Shown: piece by piece, positions 43,076-56,114 of the stretch
Layout of the letters: each line of letters starts with the position of its first letter
Numbering within the stretch: the stretch's first letter is position 1
Assembly: GCA_029204225.1 (NCBI GenBank)
Contig: CM055097.1
Span: forward strand, 55,333,920-55,397,919
DNA from: Diphasiastrum complanatum
Taxonomy: Eukaryota > Streptophyta > Lycopodiopsida > Lycopodiales > Lycopodiaceae
Length of the DNA stretch: 64,000 nt
Direction of reading: 5' to 3'
Translations under genes and position numbers: made by a program
Notes under the pieces: model-generated
Database searches by the model: none
The model's input: the letters and a program-made list of their open reading frames with translations, nothing else
What the model was told of the DNA's origin: nothing

Positions 43076-43936
43076 TGATTTCTAGTCTCCTTTTGATGCC
43101 AACATGATACACTGTTGTGACATCCTTACCATTCTAGAACAAATATGTCAGTAGTTTTGAGATACATAGAAGATTTTTCATTGATGATACTTTACATGCA
43201 TGGATCCACCTCCTCTTCTTTCCAACTAGTTTGAACTACCAAATCTTTCTTATCTGATTCCTTCCACCTAGATTCAATCAATAATCTGGAATACATCTAG
43301 CCTAAAGGGAATGGTTGGAGCTAACCAGAGGTTGAATATTTGAGGTTATAGTACAAAATTGGTCCAGTGAGCAAAGGTTGGTTAGGAATGAGAAAAGGCC
43401 ATGTGTTAGAATGCCATAAGAGTGTGTCACTCATTTTTTGCCCAAGATATCATCAAGAGAGGCAAACATGAGAGTTAGGCAAGGTAAACCACTCAAAACT
43501 ATGCATGCAAGTAGCATTTTTCCTGGTTTTGATGATTTTTGAGATCTTTGGCCTCCCTTCACTATTCTTGTTTTATTCTTTTTGGGATCTTTTTCTTCTA
43601 TATGGAGATCTACTTGGAAATATTCTAGAAGTCAAAATTCGCCTACTTCAGCTTATTCCACACATGTGAGCTGTCCTCTACACATGGGATATGACACCTA
43701 ACCAAAGGATGTGGCTCATGCAATCAATAGATTGATGCCATGTGTCATATGTCTAGAAAACTAGTTTTTGGCCTTTTTAGCAACTAGAACTTGAATTAAA
43801 TCATATGTACAACCTATATGATTATGGTACATGACAAGTACACTATTTTCACACGTGGGAACAGGCTCCACACATGTGTGTTTATCTATATACAAGATTT
43901 TTGGCCTCTACCAAGCTTATTTTTGCATTTTTCACA
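43076..43936 (-). mobile_element. LTR, possibly solo, next to RT fragment K
   Basis: On the minus strand it begins TGTGAAAAATGC at 43936. The first 440 bp show the shared LTR layout (ACACATGTGTGGAG, then CCCACGTGTG). If the end is at 43076 (TGATTTC on plus), length is 861 bp and CTCTA flanks both sides (43071-43075, 43937-43941). The left end is weakly supported because RT coding does not clearly resume beyond it. Confidence 0.5.
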
Positions 43937-44275
43937 CTCTAATCCTAGAATATAGTGATTTTTTCCAAGATCTTGCATCTTGAACTCTTTTCCAAGTGCA
44001 ATCTTGATACTACTTTCTGTCAGAATGATATCATCAACATAAATAAGAAGAATGACAATATCTTTATCAAAAAACTTGACATATAAGGAAGGATCATAGT
44101 TACTAAGATTAAATCCTAGTGACTCAAGAAAGGTGTTAAGTCGAGAATACCATGACCTTGGAGCTTGCTTCAATCCATATAAACTTTTGAAGAGCAAGCA
44201 AACTTTTTCTTTATCATGGATGAACCCAATAGGCTGACCCATTTAGAAATGCATTAGAGACATCTAGTTGAAGAA
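43937..44275 (-). pseudogene. Copia RT fragment K
   Basis: From 44275: LDVSNAFLN, then [58 protein letters not shown] (YVDD intact), LGKEFKMQDLGKNHYILGLE, ending exactly where the LTR begins. Both RT aspartates are present but the fragment has no Gag, integrase or RNase H. To the right the sequence loses similarity after about 44275. Confidence 0.88.
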
Positions 44276-47200
44276 CTTGCTCAATGAGAGAAAATTTGAC
44301 ATTAAAAGCCCAAGAAAGACTTCAAAATAAGGCCAAGTCCTTAGCACAAGCTTGAAATTTAAAAGAAGTACCTTCTTTTTTATATGAAGGGTATCATTAT
44401 GTAATTATATTGACCTTATTCTTCTCTCTCAAAATTTAACCTTGATATGCTAGTTCAGCCTTACAACATGTTCTATGACAAATTAACAAAGAATTTTAAT
44501 AATTTGCTTCATATGAAGCTGGAGTTACAGAATCTAGATTCAACTTTCTATGTTTTTGAATTGGCCTTCAAGTAAAGTTTTTGCGTTTATTTTCATAGCT
44601 CTTTTGAGGGCAAATTGGGTGCTCTTTTGACGGCTCTTTCAAGTAAAGTTTTTGCCATTGGAGGGCAAATTCCAACTGCCTCTCTCTCATGGGCATAATG
44701 CATTGCAATTTACAGGCTGCAAACTCCAAACAACACCATTCTAAGGCATTCTTATAGATCTTGTTTCTAATTTCTTGGGTTGGAACTTCGGATTCGGGAA
44801 GCTTGCATGCATTCAATTCTAATTTGTGGGCCCTGCGTATCTCACCCGTGTTTGGGTGTGTTCGAAGCTTTTGTCGGTTACTGTGGTCTGTCTAGATAGA
44901 GCTCAGCTCACTGCTCACCCCTTCTCAAATGGCAGGGACTGTAAGGACTATTTCGTGCAGTAAGTAGGTACTTAGCAGCTTATTATAACTACTCACTGCT
45001 CAGCCTAGTCCACTGCAGTGGACAGTGACTTCTTTTTTTCATGGGGTCAGGATTGAACTGGGTTTTGTAATTCCTGTAGGGTCTAGACTAAGCATGTTCT
45101 TTTTTTTTGAGAAGCAAGTTTTGTCTTGATCCATTTCGTTGGAGTGGGGGAAGACTCAAGAGCGTAGTAAACACCCAACACGTGCTTTCGTGGAATGGAT
45201 GATGGATGATGCAAGACGGGTCTGAGTAGCTGAGGCCGGGTGTAGCCTTTCACTGCTAGGCTGAAGCCTGAGCTCCTTCAGCCTTTCAGGCACCAGTCCT
45301 CATCAACCCTGGGGCCCCTGGGCTACCATCCAAAGCTCACAGAATCCCTGAGGCCCTGTGCTGATGAGTCATATCCGACTAGCACTTCAATTTTCCAGGT
45401 CTGGTCCTTGAGTCCAGGACTCTGCCAACTCCCTCCTATTCTGTGAAACTGTGACACTACGAATATCTGTCCTCTTTCTTTCTCCATCTTTGGCTCCATC
45501 TCTCTGGTAACTTTTACCCTTCCAAGACTCAAGTCCAAACCTGCTACTGCAGAATTCAGAATCCCCAAATTCAAATTTTGCAAGCCTGGAGTCTCGACGT
45601 CTCGACTCTGTCCCACTTCCAAATCTTACAGTCACAGACAGGCTCACAGCCATCAGAGTCCACCTCTAACTTTGACTCTGGCTACAGCCAGCTAAGGCTG
45701 CTAAATTTTCTGGCAGCGCCCTGGTTATGGTGCCGGTTTGTACAGGTTCCAAGTCTCCAAGTGTGTAGAGTCTAGACTGACCAGTGGGAGCAGTGGGCAC
45801 GGGTAGATTTGACAGTGGATATGGAGCTTGCTGCTTGTAACTTTCCCTTGGGTATAGTTCGAACTTTGAATACCCTTCAGGCTTCCATCATCATTTGATT
45901 CTTATTTCTGAGCTATGGACTTTGGAGTCTGGAGGGCAAGCTTGGCCCACCAAAAACCTTCTACTAAAAGGACCTCTTCTATATGATGAGTGGATCTCTA
46001 GATTCAAGAAAGCTTGCTTGATGCCCCAACTCCCAGTCCCCAGTTGCTATCTAAGAGCTTCTATCCATTGGCCATTGACAATTCACTTTCGGTGGTGACG
46101 AGAATCCGGGTACTATCATGAGGAAGAGCGATGAAGAAAGTTCGTTAGCAGCACCTTTCACGAACCAGGGTCCAGGTCCCAGGACTAGAAGCTACTTGTT
46201 AGTACTAGGGTATGTGGGCCGCTCGTCTTCCACGTTGCACTTTGTTTCAGCAAAATTGCCACCCACTAATTGGACCTAACCGAGAACCGACTACCAAAAG
46301 GCAATTCTAAAACAAACCCATCTATGTGCCAAAGCACTGAAAGCAGCAGGCTGCAGATCCATTTTTCATACAAAACTCCAGACGACCAAGATCCAAAAAC
46401 CAAACTTCACAAGGTGGAGGTCCAGGGGCCAAGAAGTCAGGATTGCAAGGGCCCAAGGGCCCAGGGGCCAGAAGCAGTTGGCAATAGCCCACTGCATTGA
46501 GCCTCAAATTTTGGATAAATTCATTTGTAATCCATATATAGACAACACAGGCCAACTTCTAAGTTCCAAGACGGCTCTTCTTTTAACTCCTACGAAATTA
46601 ACTGTCAAGCACCTCAGCTGCAGTTTGCACTTCTGGAATCTTGACAGGACAGTGAAGAGTCAAGAGTCAAGACTAAAGACTGAACAGTGAACATCCAAAA
46701 GCAGCCCAAGTACCAAAACGCACAAGTGAGAGAGAGCAGTGACTTTGCAAAACGCAACTGGGCAGTGTACAGTTGCTAAGTACTTCTTACCTACTACTTT
46801 AGAACTTCATCTCTCACAACTCAACTCACAGATCAACAGCTAATAAGTAGAGCCGTTCAAAAAGCACTGACTCACGGACTGGGCCTTGGCCTTGGGCCAA
46901 AGCCTATTAGATAACAGATGATGCCTCACTGCCCCAGCCCCCATGCTCAGGCTTAGGATGGGGCCCTCCATTGCCCAATGCCAGGGCTCAATGGCAGCAA
47001 TTAGCAGCAGCAGCCATATACAAGACTGAAGACAAAGTAGGCTGCAGCCTGAGATAACAGAGCAGACGGGTACGGGGTTGCGGACTTTGGGTGAAGTGCC
47101 AGTGAAGTGGAACGCTGAAGAGAAGAGAGTGGTGAGTGATGAATCATGAGTCATGACACCAAAAAGTACCGGTCTCACCGTCTTAGAATCTAACCAGATA

Positions 47201-49085
47201 CGAGGGAGCCTGGGAAGTTGGAACTTGAAAGCCCAAAACTCAAAAGCCATAGATTATAGGCTCTAAACCGTTTGCAAGCTTCCAGACTTCCAGTAGAGTG
47301 TAGGAGACTAAAAATTGGATTGCTTCTAAGTTGTGTAACGTGTTGATACTTTATTGTTGAGTGAATTGAGGGGAACTTGAAAGACTCGAGACTCAGTGGC
47401 CAGTGAGCATCTGTGATTCTGTTGATTGAAGCCACTACTTTTTCTTGAATTAATTGTGCTATATCCATTAGATTTATTTACTGCACGTTGTAAAGAGTTA
47501 CGATGCAAAGCAAGTTACATTAGAGCAGGTGAAAGTTATGTCCACAGTCAAAACATGAAAGTTAGAAACTGGAATGCTTTCCCAAGAAAGTGATAATCTA
47601 GAAGAAGGATATGTATTATAATTCATGGTGTAATGTAGTACTACTAATTTACTTGTCCTTGGTCCTAGCTAGTAGCAGGTCTGAGTATGGTGAACTGCTA
47701 GAGTGCTGAAACATTAATAGTGGTTGGATACAATACTTTAAATAATGTACTTGCCTTTGGTCCTTTGAGGCTTAAGTATAGTAAGATTGTGCATATGCCA
47801 CGCTCTTTAATGCTTAAACAAGAAAGGTACCACGATTTACAAGCAGAAAATACTCTTATGGTGATCATTCATGAACGTTAGCTGGAACTTGGTGGTTGGA
47901 TACTAGTGAGCACTATATTACTTTGGAATTTTGAGAATGGAGAGAGCAGTACAAAAATGCTCAAGAAAATTGGCAAAGTACAAAAATGAAATTGAGATTA
48001 TCTTTCAAAAACTGGTATACTAAAATTTTTCAATTTGTATATAGTCTTATAAAATTTTTATGAGTAAACATAGTCCTCAAAAAATAGAGAAGCTTTCCAA
48101 TGTGCAAGTTTTTGTTTCTAGAGCATTAGGAGAGAGTGTGCATTTGCCTCGTGCCATGTGGTAGGAAACCTCGGTCGAGTCTGGCCCTAGGGCTTGCATC
48201 AACTCTATTTATGAAAAATGATGCCTTCAAAAAACATTTAACTATTAGAGGTCATTAATTATAATACCTAGTCGTTTAGGAATGAACACATTGAAAAAAA
48301 ACCAACACATTAATTGAACTATCTTATTCTGCTAAGAGTATGTCATAGTAAAAAGATCTCAAATTCTATAATGACTCAGTATCCAACTATTTTCTTGGGC
48401 CTAAACTTGGCCCGCCCCAACAATTTTCTTTTAGAGAAAAGCATGTTAAAATCTAAAGACTATCTATATATTGGCTAAAATGTAAGTTTTCGCAAAAATT
48501 GTGCAAAAACACGAGTACGCACAAGATAGGATTTCACAATTTTGAGAATTTATGTGGTCTCTTTATTCATTATGATGAGCTAAAGGATGGTTGCACAAAG
48601 GGCATGTAATACTATAAAAGATGAATGTGAAAATCTATAAACTTTTGAAGCCATCCTTCAATTGAGGTGTGAAAACATGAAGTTTTTATCTCATCAAACA
48701 TGAAAACCTTCTACCATTCAATATTGTCTAAAAATTATAACCACACAAGATTTTGAAGAAAATCAAGTCTTAAAAGAATTTGACATCTATATTGGAATTA
48801 TTGAAAAATAAAATTTCTTCAAATAATTATTTCATCTTTGCAAAATTGTTGCAATCATTTGTCAAATCCATGATTGATATGAAATAGAAGGATCGCCATA
48901 TCCTTTACACAGTAAGTTTATGCTCTTTATACTTGGAATTCGTACCTATTGACTATGTTCACTCAAGACGTAAGTTTCTTTCAAAGCATGTCTTGTTGCA
49001 TCATGCCACATTCATTGCCAAAACATATGGAGGTCTTAGTTTGTTGTCATCACAAGAGATGGAATAAATAGATTGGTAGTAGGAG
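44276..49085. other. Anonymous DNA including a GC-richer, word-repetitive block (about 44.85-47.40 kb)
   Basis: No protein domain recognised on either strand. The block at 44.85-47.40 kb is less AT-rich than its surroundings and full of short words such as AGTCC, GACTC, CAGTG and ACAGT. Two related words in opposite orientation (GTAAGTAGGTACTTAGCAG near 44960 and GCTAAGTACTTCTTACCTAC near 46778) could be the remains of an inverted repeat. 47.5-49.0 kb is AT-rich. Short frames (80-136 codons) look random. Confidence 0.45.
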
Positions 49086-49794
49086 GAGCATTACATAAAG
49101 TATCTTTAAAAAACTAAAAAGTTATCAAAACTTTAAGGTTTTGTAAAAATATCAGCTAGCTAGTCTACAGTCCTGCAATGTATCACATCAATTTCTTTAG
49201 ATAGAAGCTTTTTTTTATAATGAAGTGCTATTTAATTTGAATATGTTTAGTGTGCACTTGAAATATTGGATTCCTAGCTAGCTGTATAGCACTCTAACTA
49301 TCACTTCTTATGATGGTAGGCTCAATCTGTAAGATACCAATGTCTTTTAGCATCCACCTTAGCCATATTACCTCTTGCATTGTCGAACATATGGCTTTAT
49401 ACTCCGGTTTTGTAGTGGATAGAGCAACTATTTCTTGCTTTTTACTAGACCAAGAGACAACACCATCACCAAAATGAAAAAGATAACGTGTGGTGGATCT
49501 TTTGTCATCAACACTACCTGCTCAATCAGCATCTACGAAACCATACAATTCTAGCAAATCATATTTCATACATCAAACCATACGTAGTTGTGCTCTTAAC
49601 ATAGTGAAGAATTTGTATCACAACTTTCAAATGTGTCCCTCTAGGTATTGTCGTACATTAACTCGCTAGACTGACAACATAACTAATGTCAGGGCGTGTG
49701 GTAGTGAGGTAAATCAAACACCCAACTAGTTGATGAAACGGTATTGCATCCACTAACTCACTCTTATTCTCACTTAATAGCTTTTGTTACGTCC

Positions 49795-50447
<653 letters not shown>

Positions 50448-50892
50448 ACTTCCTACCAACTTCAACTAGGGTAGAGATTGGTCTACTACACCCATTTTGA
50501 AATGTCCAACCATTTCAGTCATGTTCTTAGTTTGAGTGAGTGCAATACCTTCCTTCTGTTGCAAAATATCAACTCCAAGACAATAGAGCATAAGCCCGAA
50601 GTATGTCATATCAAAGCTAGTTGAGAAACATTTCTTGATTGCTTTGATGAGCTCTTTATCAATAATTGGGAGATCATCCACATACAATACTACTAGAGTG
50701 ATCATAGAGTCCTGAAAAAAGTAGTAAAGATTATAATCATAGGAAGTGCATACCAAACCTCTAGACAAGAGGGACCTATCAAAGTGGCTATACTACACAC
50801 GTGATGCTTGTTTCAACTCATATATCACTTTTTTTAATTTACATACTTTGTCCTCCTTGCCTTGTACAATGAATCCATTGGTTGTTGTATAT

Positions 50893-51462
50893 AACCTTAT
50901 TCTCTAGTTTGATGAAGATCTACTTAACATAATTTCATCGAATCAAACGCAAATCAAAACATGAAGAGATCTGAAGTAATTCTCTATTAACAAGATGTAC
51001 AACAGAAGGATATCATTTATTACCACTCTCCAATACAGATAGATCAAGCTTACAACAAGTATTCTACTCATACATAGAAGAGAACCTAAAATAATGAACT
51101 AGAATTTACTCAAAAGCTTCCAAAATGGAAATTTCTATTAGAAACTATTTTTCCAGCATAGACATTGTTATTTTTAGTATAAAGTGATGACCTTGTCTCC
51201 TCCAAATATATGAGTCCAGTCAAGCTTATTCAAAACTAGCCCTAAACTAGTCATAATGACCAAAATTGCCAAGTAAAGCTAAAAATAAAAATTTACATGA
51301 CTAAGTGAGTAAGTGAAATTGGATCCAACTTCAAAATGACCATGTGTAATGGTTTTACAAGTGTGAACTAACCATGTGCACCTTATTTGCATATTTGGAC
51401 TCACATAGACTCAAATTACCAAACTAATTAGAAATGTAAAAAATTAGTAGACAATTTTCACA
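50893..51462 (-). repeat. LTR-like sequence (tentative)
   Basis: Ends AGACAATTTTCACA, the same terminal pattern as the LTRs of C and G in minus orientation, and directly abuts the broken RT of fragment I. No second end, target duplication or primer site found. Confidence 0.35.
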
Positions 51463-54140
51463 CCAAACTCTAGCTTTCTTAAAGACTTAAGACCACCAAC
51501 CTTTAATGGGGAAGAAAAAGACATAAACATAGAAATACTCCTTAACAAGTGAAAAAACATACATGCATTGAAACAAACACCTCACCACTTGCAAGCCTTA
51601 GAAGCTAGCCTATCCTTGTGTCCCATGGCCTACAAGTGGTGGCTAAACCTCTAGGAGATTGGGAAGACACCCTAGTCATGGAAAGCTTTTGGGGAAGCTC
51701 TCCTACAAGAGTTTTCGCCAGCCAAAGAACTTGTTAAGGCTTGGGAAGCTTGAAAGAGGTTAGTCATGGACAAGTCCCTAGCCTAGTATATCTCTTAGTA
51801 TAGAGAATCCATTGTTAAGCTTAAGAATGTAGATGACTATCAGAAAGGCAGGGGCTTTGTCCATGGGCTCCGAGATGAATACAAAGTTGAAGTTCAGAGA
51901 AATTCACCTACTACCCTTGAATAGGTCATTATGTTTGTCCAAATCTTTTTCACCACCACCAAAACATATTCCTATACTTAGGTTTCTTTTTATGCACAAT
52001 AAGTTAACTCGTGCTAACATGTTTTGACATGATCTTCTAGTATTATTTTTCTCATATTTTTTAAGTGTTGGAAGGTAGAAAACGTATTAAAAAGGTTAGC
52101 AAATATGTAAGAAAGTGATTGCAATAATGTTCAACATCAGTTTTCATAAAGTTAATTTGCCACTTGGAATCAACCAAGGTATTTGTCTCAAGGGACTAGA
52201 CATTTCTTGATATTAGTCTAATTTTATATCTGAAGTTGCATGCTAGTATTGTGTTTTTCATGAGCAGTACAAACTTCATTAAGTGAGCTACTCTTAAAAT
52301 GATGCAAGAATGAAAGGTTAAATAAATGATACAAATCCAAGTAATTAATCTTATGTTCATCTTTTGCAGAAAAAGTGCAAAGTTTACAAAAATAGCTGTA
52401 TGATTTATATGCATCCACGTCATTAAAACACATTAGTTTAAAGTATATAGAGTTACTTTTCTAAAAGTTTTACTCATTCATTTATCTATGCTTGACACAT
52501 ATAAGAGTACTAAGTAATGAGAGTACATAGGCTAAAGAAATATGAACCGTATGCCTTGGGGTTGAGGATAGCTTTAATGCCTTGCACCGAAATGTCAAGT
52601 TTTTGCATCGCATTTCTACAGCCACAATTTGTTGCAAACACCTTGATAAGTGTGTATGTTAGAAATTTGACCATTTAATATTTATAGACCACTGTGAATG
52701 TTTAGTAGGAAAGAGATGGATCATTTTTTATGTATATAGTGCAAGCTTGGGAGACTAAACTTCTAAGGTTACAATCAAGAAGTCTAGGGATTAACATTGT
52801 ACAAAGATGATGAGTCCAATATACATAGCTTGACACTCAGTACCAAATCATATTTTTAACCCTATCATAATTAGCAACATATTTCAAGTGAGATTTCCTT
52901 CAAAAACTTGAAAACAATATAGGACCTCTAAATGACACTCAAAACAAAGAATTCTATTATAGGTTCAAATTTAAAAACATCTTCTCAATTTGAAGCATAA
53001 ATGCAATTAAAAAAAATGATGAATCTCGTTGAAAAAGAATGAAACTACAATGGCTTAATGAGGGGAGGAATATTTCAGATTATTCCTAGTCATTAGATGA
53101 CACACATAGATAATTCCATGCATGGACTACATAGAATCCTCTTATCACGTTTCTATGATTTATTATTCAACAAAGTTCATAGTTCTAATTTTAAAGTTTT
53201 CATTATCCTATATATCATCCTATTTTTGTTTAAGGCCCAACAATCTCTAAAGTTGTTGAGAAAAAGGGCTCTGCATGAGTGATGAAAATTTCTATCTTGA
53301 CAAAATTCATAAATGTTGTTTGGAGTGCCTGGAAAAGAAAATCGTAATGAAAAAAACCACAAGTTAATTGATTAAACGTGATTTTAACTTATGTGATTGA
53401 AAATTGAAAGCTAAGATACTAGAACTGAAACAAGTTGACTGTGTAAAATAACCAATAGTATTATTTGTCATATATTTGGAGTGTCATTTAGATTGATGTA
53501 CCACTCCCTGAATGCTACATTCTTGATGCTATACCAGCCACAAGTGAAAGCATCTTTTTGTTGGGAAGATTGAACCCAAATCACAAATTCGTTGTGAAAT
53601 TTAATTTGTATCCAACCTAAATAAAAGAACCTATAATTTACCATTGCATCAATATTTTAAACATTTTACAATTTTTATAATGGCCATATTTACTTGCACA
53701 TGAGTTGAAAGAACTCAAGAACCAGGACGATTGGACTACACAAGCCATCATCATCACTTGTAATGAGATTATATGTGTGGTCATTTTTAGAGAACGAACA
53801 AAAGCAACAATGAAACTTTACTTGCACATAAGAAATGCTTACTCATTACAATCTGATATAATAAGAACTTTAGCACCTTTTGGTGCATGCTGCAAACAAT
53901 GATGTAGAAAAATCATCTTAAAAAAGGTGGCAATAAATGCAATCATACACAAATATCTTTTGACATTTGGGTTCTATACAATTTGACCCAATAGTTGAGT
54001 CCACCCTCCAGAATAAGACTGGCAAGTTGTGAGGATCTTCATAACTGACATTGATTTTTTAATGCCCTAGTAAATTGTCGATTCTCTTGGCTATGTACTC
54101 ATCAAAAGCTATACATGCCTTGAAATAACATAATAGTTTA
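51463..54140. other. Anonymous AT-rich DNA
   Basis: 2.7 kb without a recognisable gene apart from a possible gag remnant listed separately. Short frames at 52.2-53.9 kb are AT-driven and show no domain. Confidence 0.5.
51816..51960 (+). pseudogene. Possible gypsy-type gag remnant
   Basis: The plus frame reads LKNVDDYQKGRGFVHGLRDEYK, then SPTTLE and a stop. The spacing of VxxYxxxF, GL and TLE recalls the retrotransposon Gag domain of gypsy elements. It is very short and could be chance. Confidence 0.3.
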
Positions 54141-54149
54141 TTTCAGATG

Positions 54150-54390
54150 TATTTTGTGAAAATTCACACGTGTGGGAATGCTCTAATGTGTGAGAATGAT
54201 CTCCTAAGCAAAGCTTATGCACTTTAGATAAACACTAGATTGAGAATCAAGATCTATGTCAAATTTAAGGCAAAGAGGCAAAGATAGATGCATAGTTTGA
54301 TAACCAAAGTGATCTCACATGTCAGAATAGTACATCATGAAAATTCTAAGGCAAATTAAGCTCCTCTCCTTGGGTAGAGAGAGAAGGAAA
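54150..54390 (-). repeat. Degraded LTR fragment (tentative)
   Basis: Contains TTCACACGTGTGGG at about 54163 and, further on, a CT-rich CTCTCTACCCA segment (minus strand) similar to 36180-36190 in the solo LTR of E. No ends are visible. Confidence 0.35.
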
Positions 54391-54599
54391 TACACACAAA
54401 AGTTGATTGCTCTCAAAATGACTCAAAAACTCAATTGCATAATGATAGCATGCGAGGTCAAGGGGAGTGGGCACTCAATGTATTTGGGTGAGTCGCGGCT
54501 CCAAGGACTTAGTTTAGCACTCAAACTCCTTCTAGATCGTCGGATCTAGATCCATGATAATCAGTGACTAAGATAAGCTTCTTGTGGTGAAGTGTGGGT

Positions 54600-55980
54600 C
54601 ATTGGATTGTTGTTAGCCATTGAATTGAGGTGAAAGGGGCATTGAAAGGGACTAAAGGGAGTTGAAGTGCAAACTGGCCTTCAACTTCATTGAAAATTTT
54701 CACTTTGAAATTGGAGTTGGGTCTCGAAGTCCTTGAAGCTTGAAATTATTTCAAGAAGAAGAAATAGTTCAAAAACAAGAAAGGCCCTTATTTTCTAGTC
54801 CTTAAGCCTATTTGACCCAAACGAAAGGCTATAACCTCCAAACGAAGGGCACCCGGACTGTACTTGCAAGTACGGTACCGCAAAACAGAGTGATTTCCAT
54901 GGAGAAAGTGTTTGGAGAGCGCCAAAAGTGATTTCACCAGTCCATTGGGCACGTAGTTGGGAGTTGGTGACAAGGAGCATTTCGGAAGGCGGCGCCGATT
55001 TGGCTTTCAATTTGGCAGAAAAGTAGCGGGTGGCTTGATAAGCAAAAAATTGTAGGTCATTATTTTTCATTTTGACATCACGGTTGGCCTCGAGGCATAC
55101 AATTTATAGCCTATGGTTGCAGTTTTAGACAGTTTTGGGATGGTGAACATGGGAGAGTCCATTTTTCAACTACGTAGTGTGGAAATTCAAAATGAAAAAC
55201 AAACTGATAGAGAAGAAACTATGGGATGTCGTCACAAGTGATGAGAGAAGACCACCAAATGAAGCAGACATTAAAGTGTTCGACAGGAAGGCGAGGAGAG
55301 CTTTGACCTTCATCAACTTGTTAGTGAAAGACCACATTATTACCCACATAAGTGATGCCATTACACCTAGACAGGCATGGGATGTGCTCAAGGAGTAGTT
55401 CGAGACATCAAATCTGTCAAGGATTATATTTCTGAAGTCAAAACTGAATAGTGCCTGAATGGAACAAGGAGAGCACATTCAGACGTACATGACCAGAATC
55501 AAAACAATGAGGATGAACTGCATTCTATTCATGAGCGCATACGTGATGTTGAGCTGGTGCACAATGCATTGTGCGGCATTGCAGAACCTTATCAGATGTT
55601 TGTGAGTGGGATAGCATCAAGAGAAAGATTGCCAAACTTTGACGAGCTCATAGGAATCTTGATGCAGGAGAAGCAACGACAAGAAATGGTGAAAGCTAAA
55701 TGTCAAAATACTGATGATCAAGCACTTGCGACATGCCAAAAACAAGGCAAAGGCAAGGACAAGAAGAAGTCTAAACAACAATTTGCCAAGACTCAGGAGG
55801 ATGAGGGATCATCCAGCAAGACCAAGAAGAAGAGAAAATGTTTTCATTGTGGCAAAAAGGGCCATTGGAAGAGTGAATGTCAAAAATTCTTGGCGAAATC
55901 AGGTAAGGGAAAACCAAAGCAAGCAGGTAACCTTGTCGACGAAGGTGAGATCAAGATTTCTACATTCTATGTGCTGATTT
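54600..55980 (+). mobile_element. Element A2: truncated second copy of the A family (leader and gag)
   Basis: 54600-55140 matches the A leader (about 4940-5414) and 55141-55957 matches A gag. No LTRs are seen. The left limit is uncertain. On the right, similarity stops just after the zinc knuckle, at GEIK, where A continues into protease. Because A2 lacks insertion B, it confirms the reading of A gag across its junction. Confidence 0.85.
55141..55957 (+). pseudogene. Element A2 gag
   Basis: Segments: FNYVVWKFKMKNKLIEKKLWDVV, DERRPPNEADIKVFDRKARRALTF, AWDVLKE, then a TAG stop, a shift, HNALCGIAEPYQMFVSGIASRERLPNFDELIGIL and the CCHC knuckle CFHCGKKGHWKSEC. Relative to A it has lost about 30 nt near the N-terminus. 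The start codon of A (ATG) is GTG here. The gene is cut off before the protease, so it could at best have supplied Gag; the stops exclude that now. Confidence 0.85.
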
Positions 55981-56114
55981 GGTAGTTATAAGTGCAAGAA
56001 GAGAATTGAGAGGTTCCATATCTTTGTGATTTCTTTTTGAAAAAAAAAATTGTATTTAAAAAGAGTGCTTTGTGCATTGGAACAGGTTGAAAGAGAAATA
56101 TCAGGTCATTGCAA

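Noticed and set aside
44568-44816. 82-codon Cys-containing frame next to fragment K
   Set aside because: Spacing of cysteines does not fit a known zinc motif and no further support is present.
46322-47250. Short open frames in the GC-richer block, looked at as possible host exons
   Set aside because: No domain, no consistent splice sites, and the frames occur on both strands at similar length.
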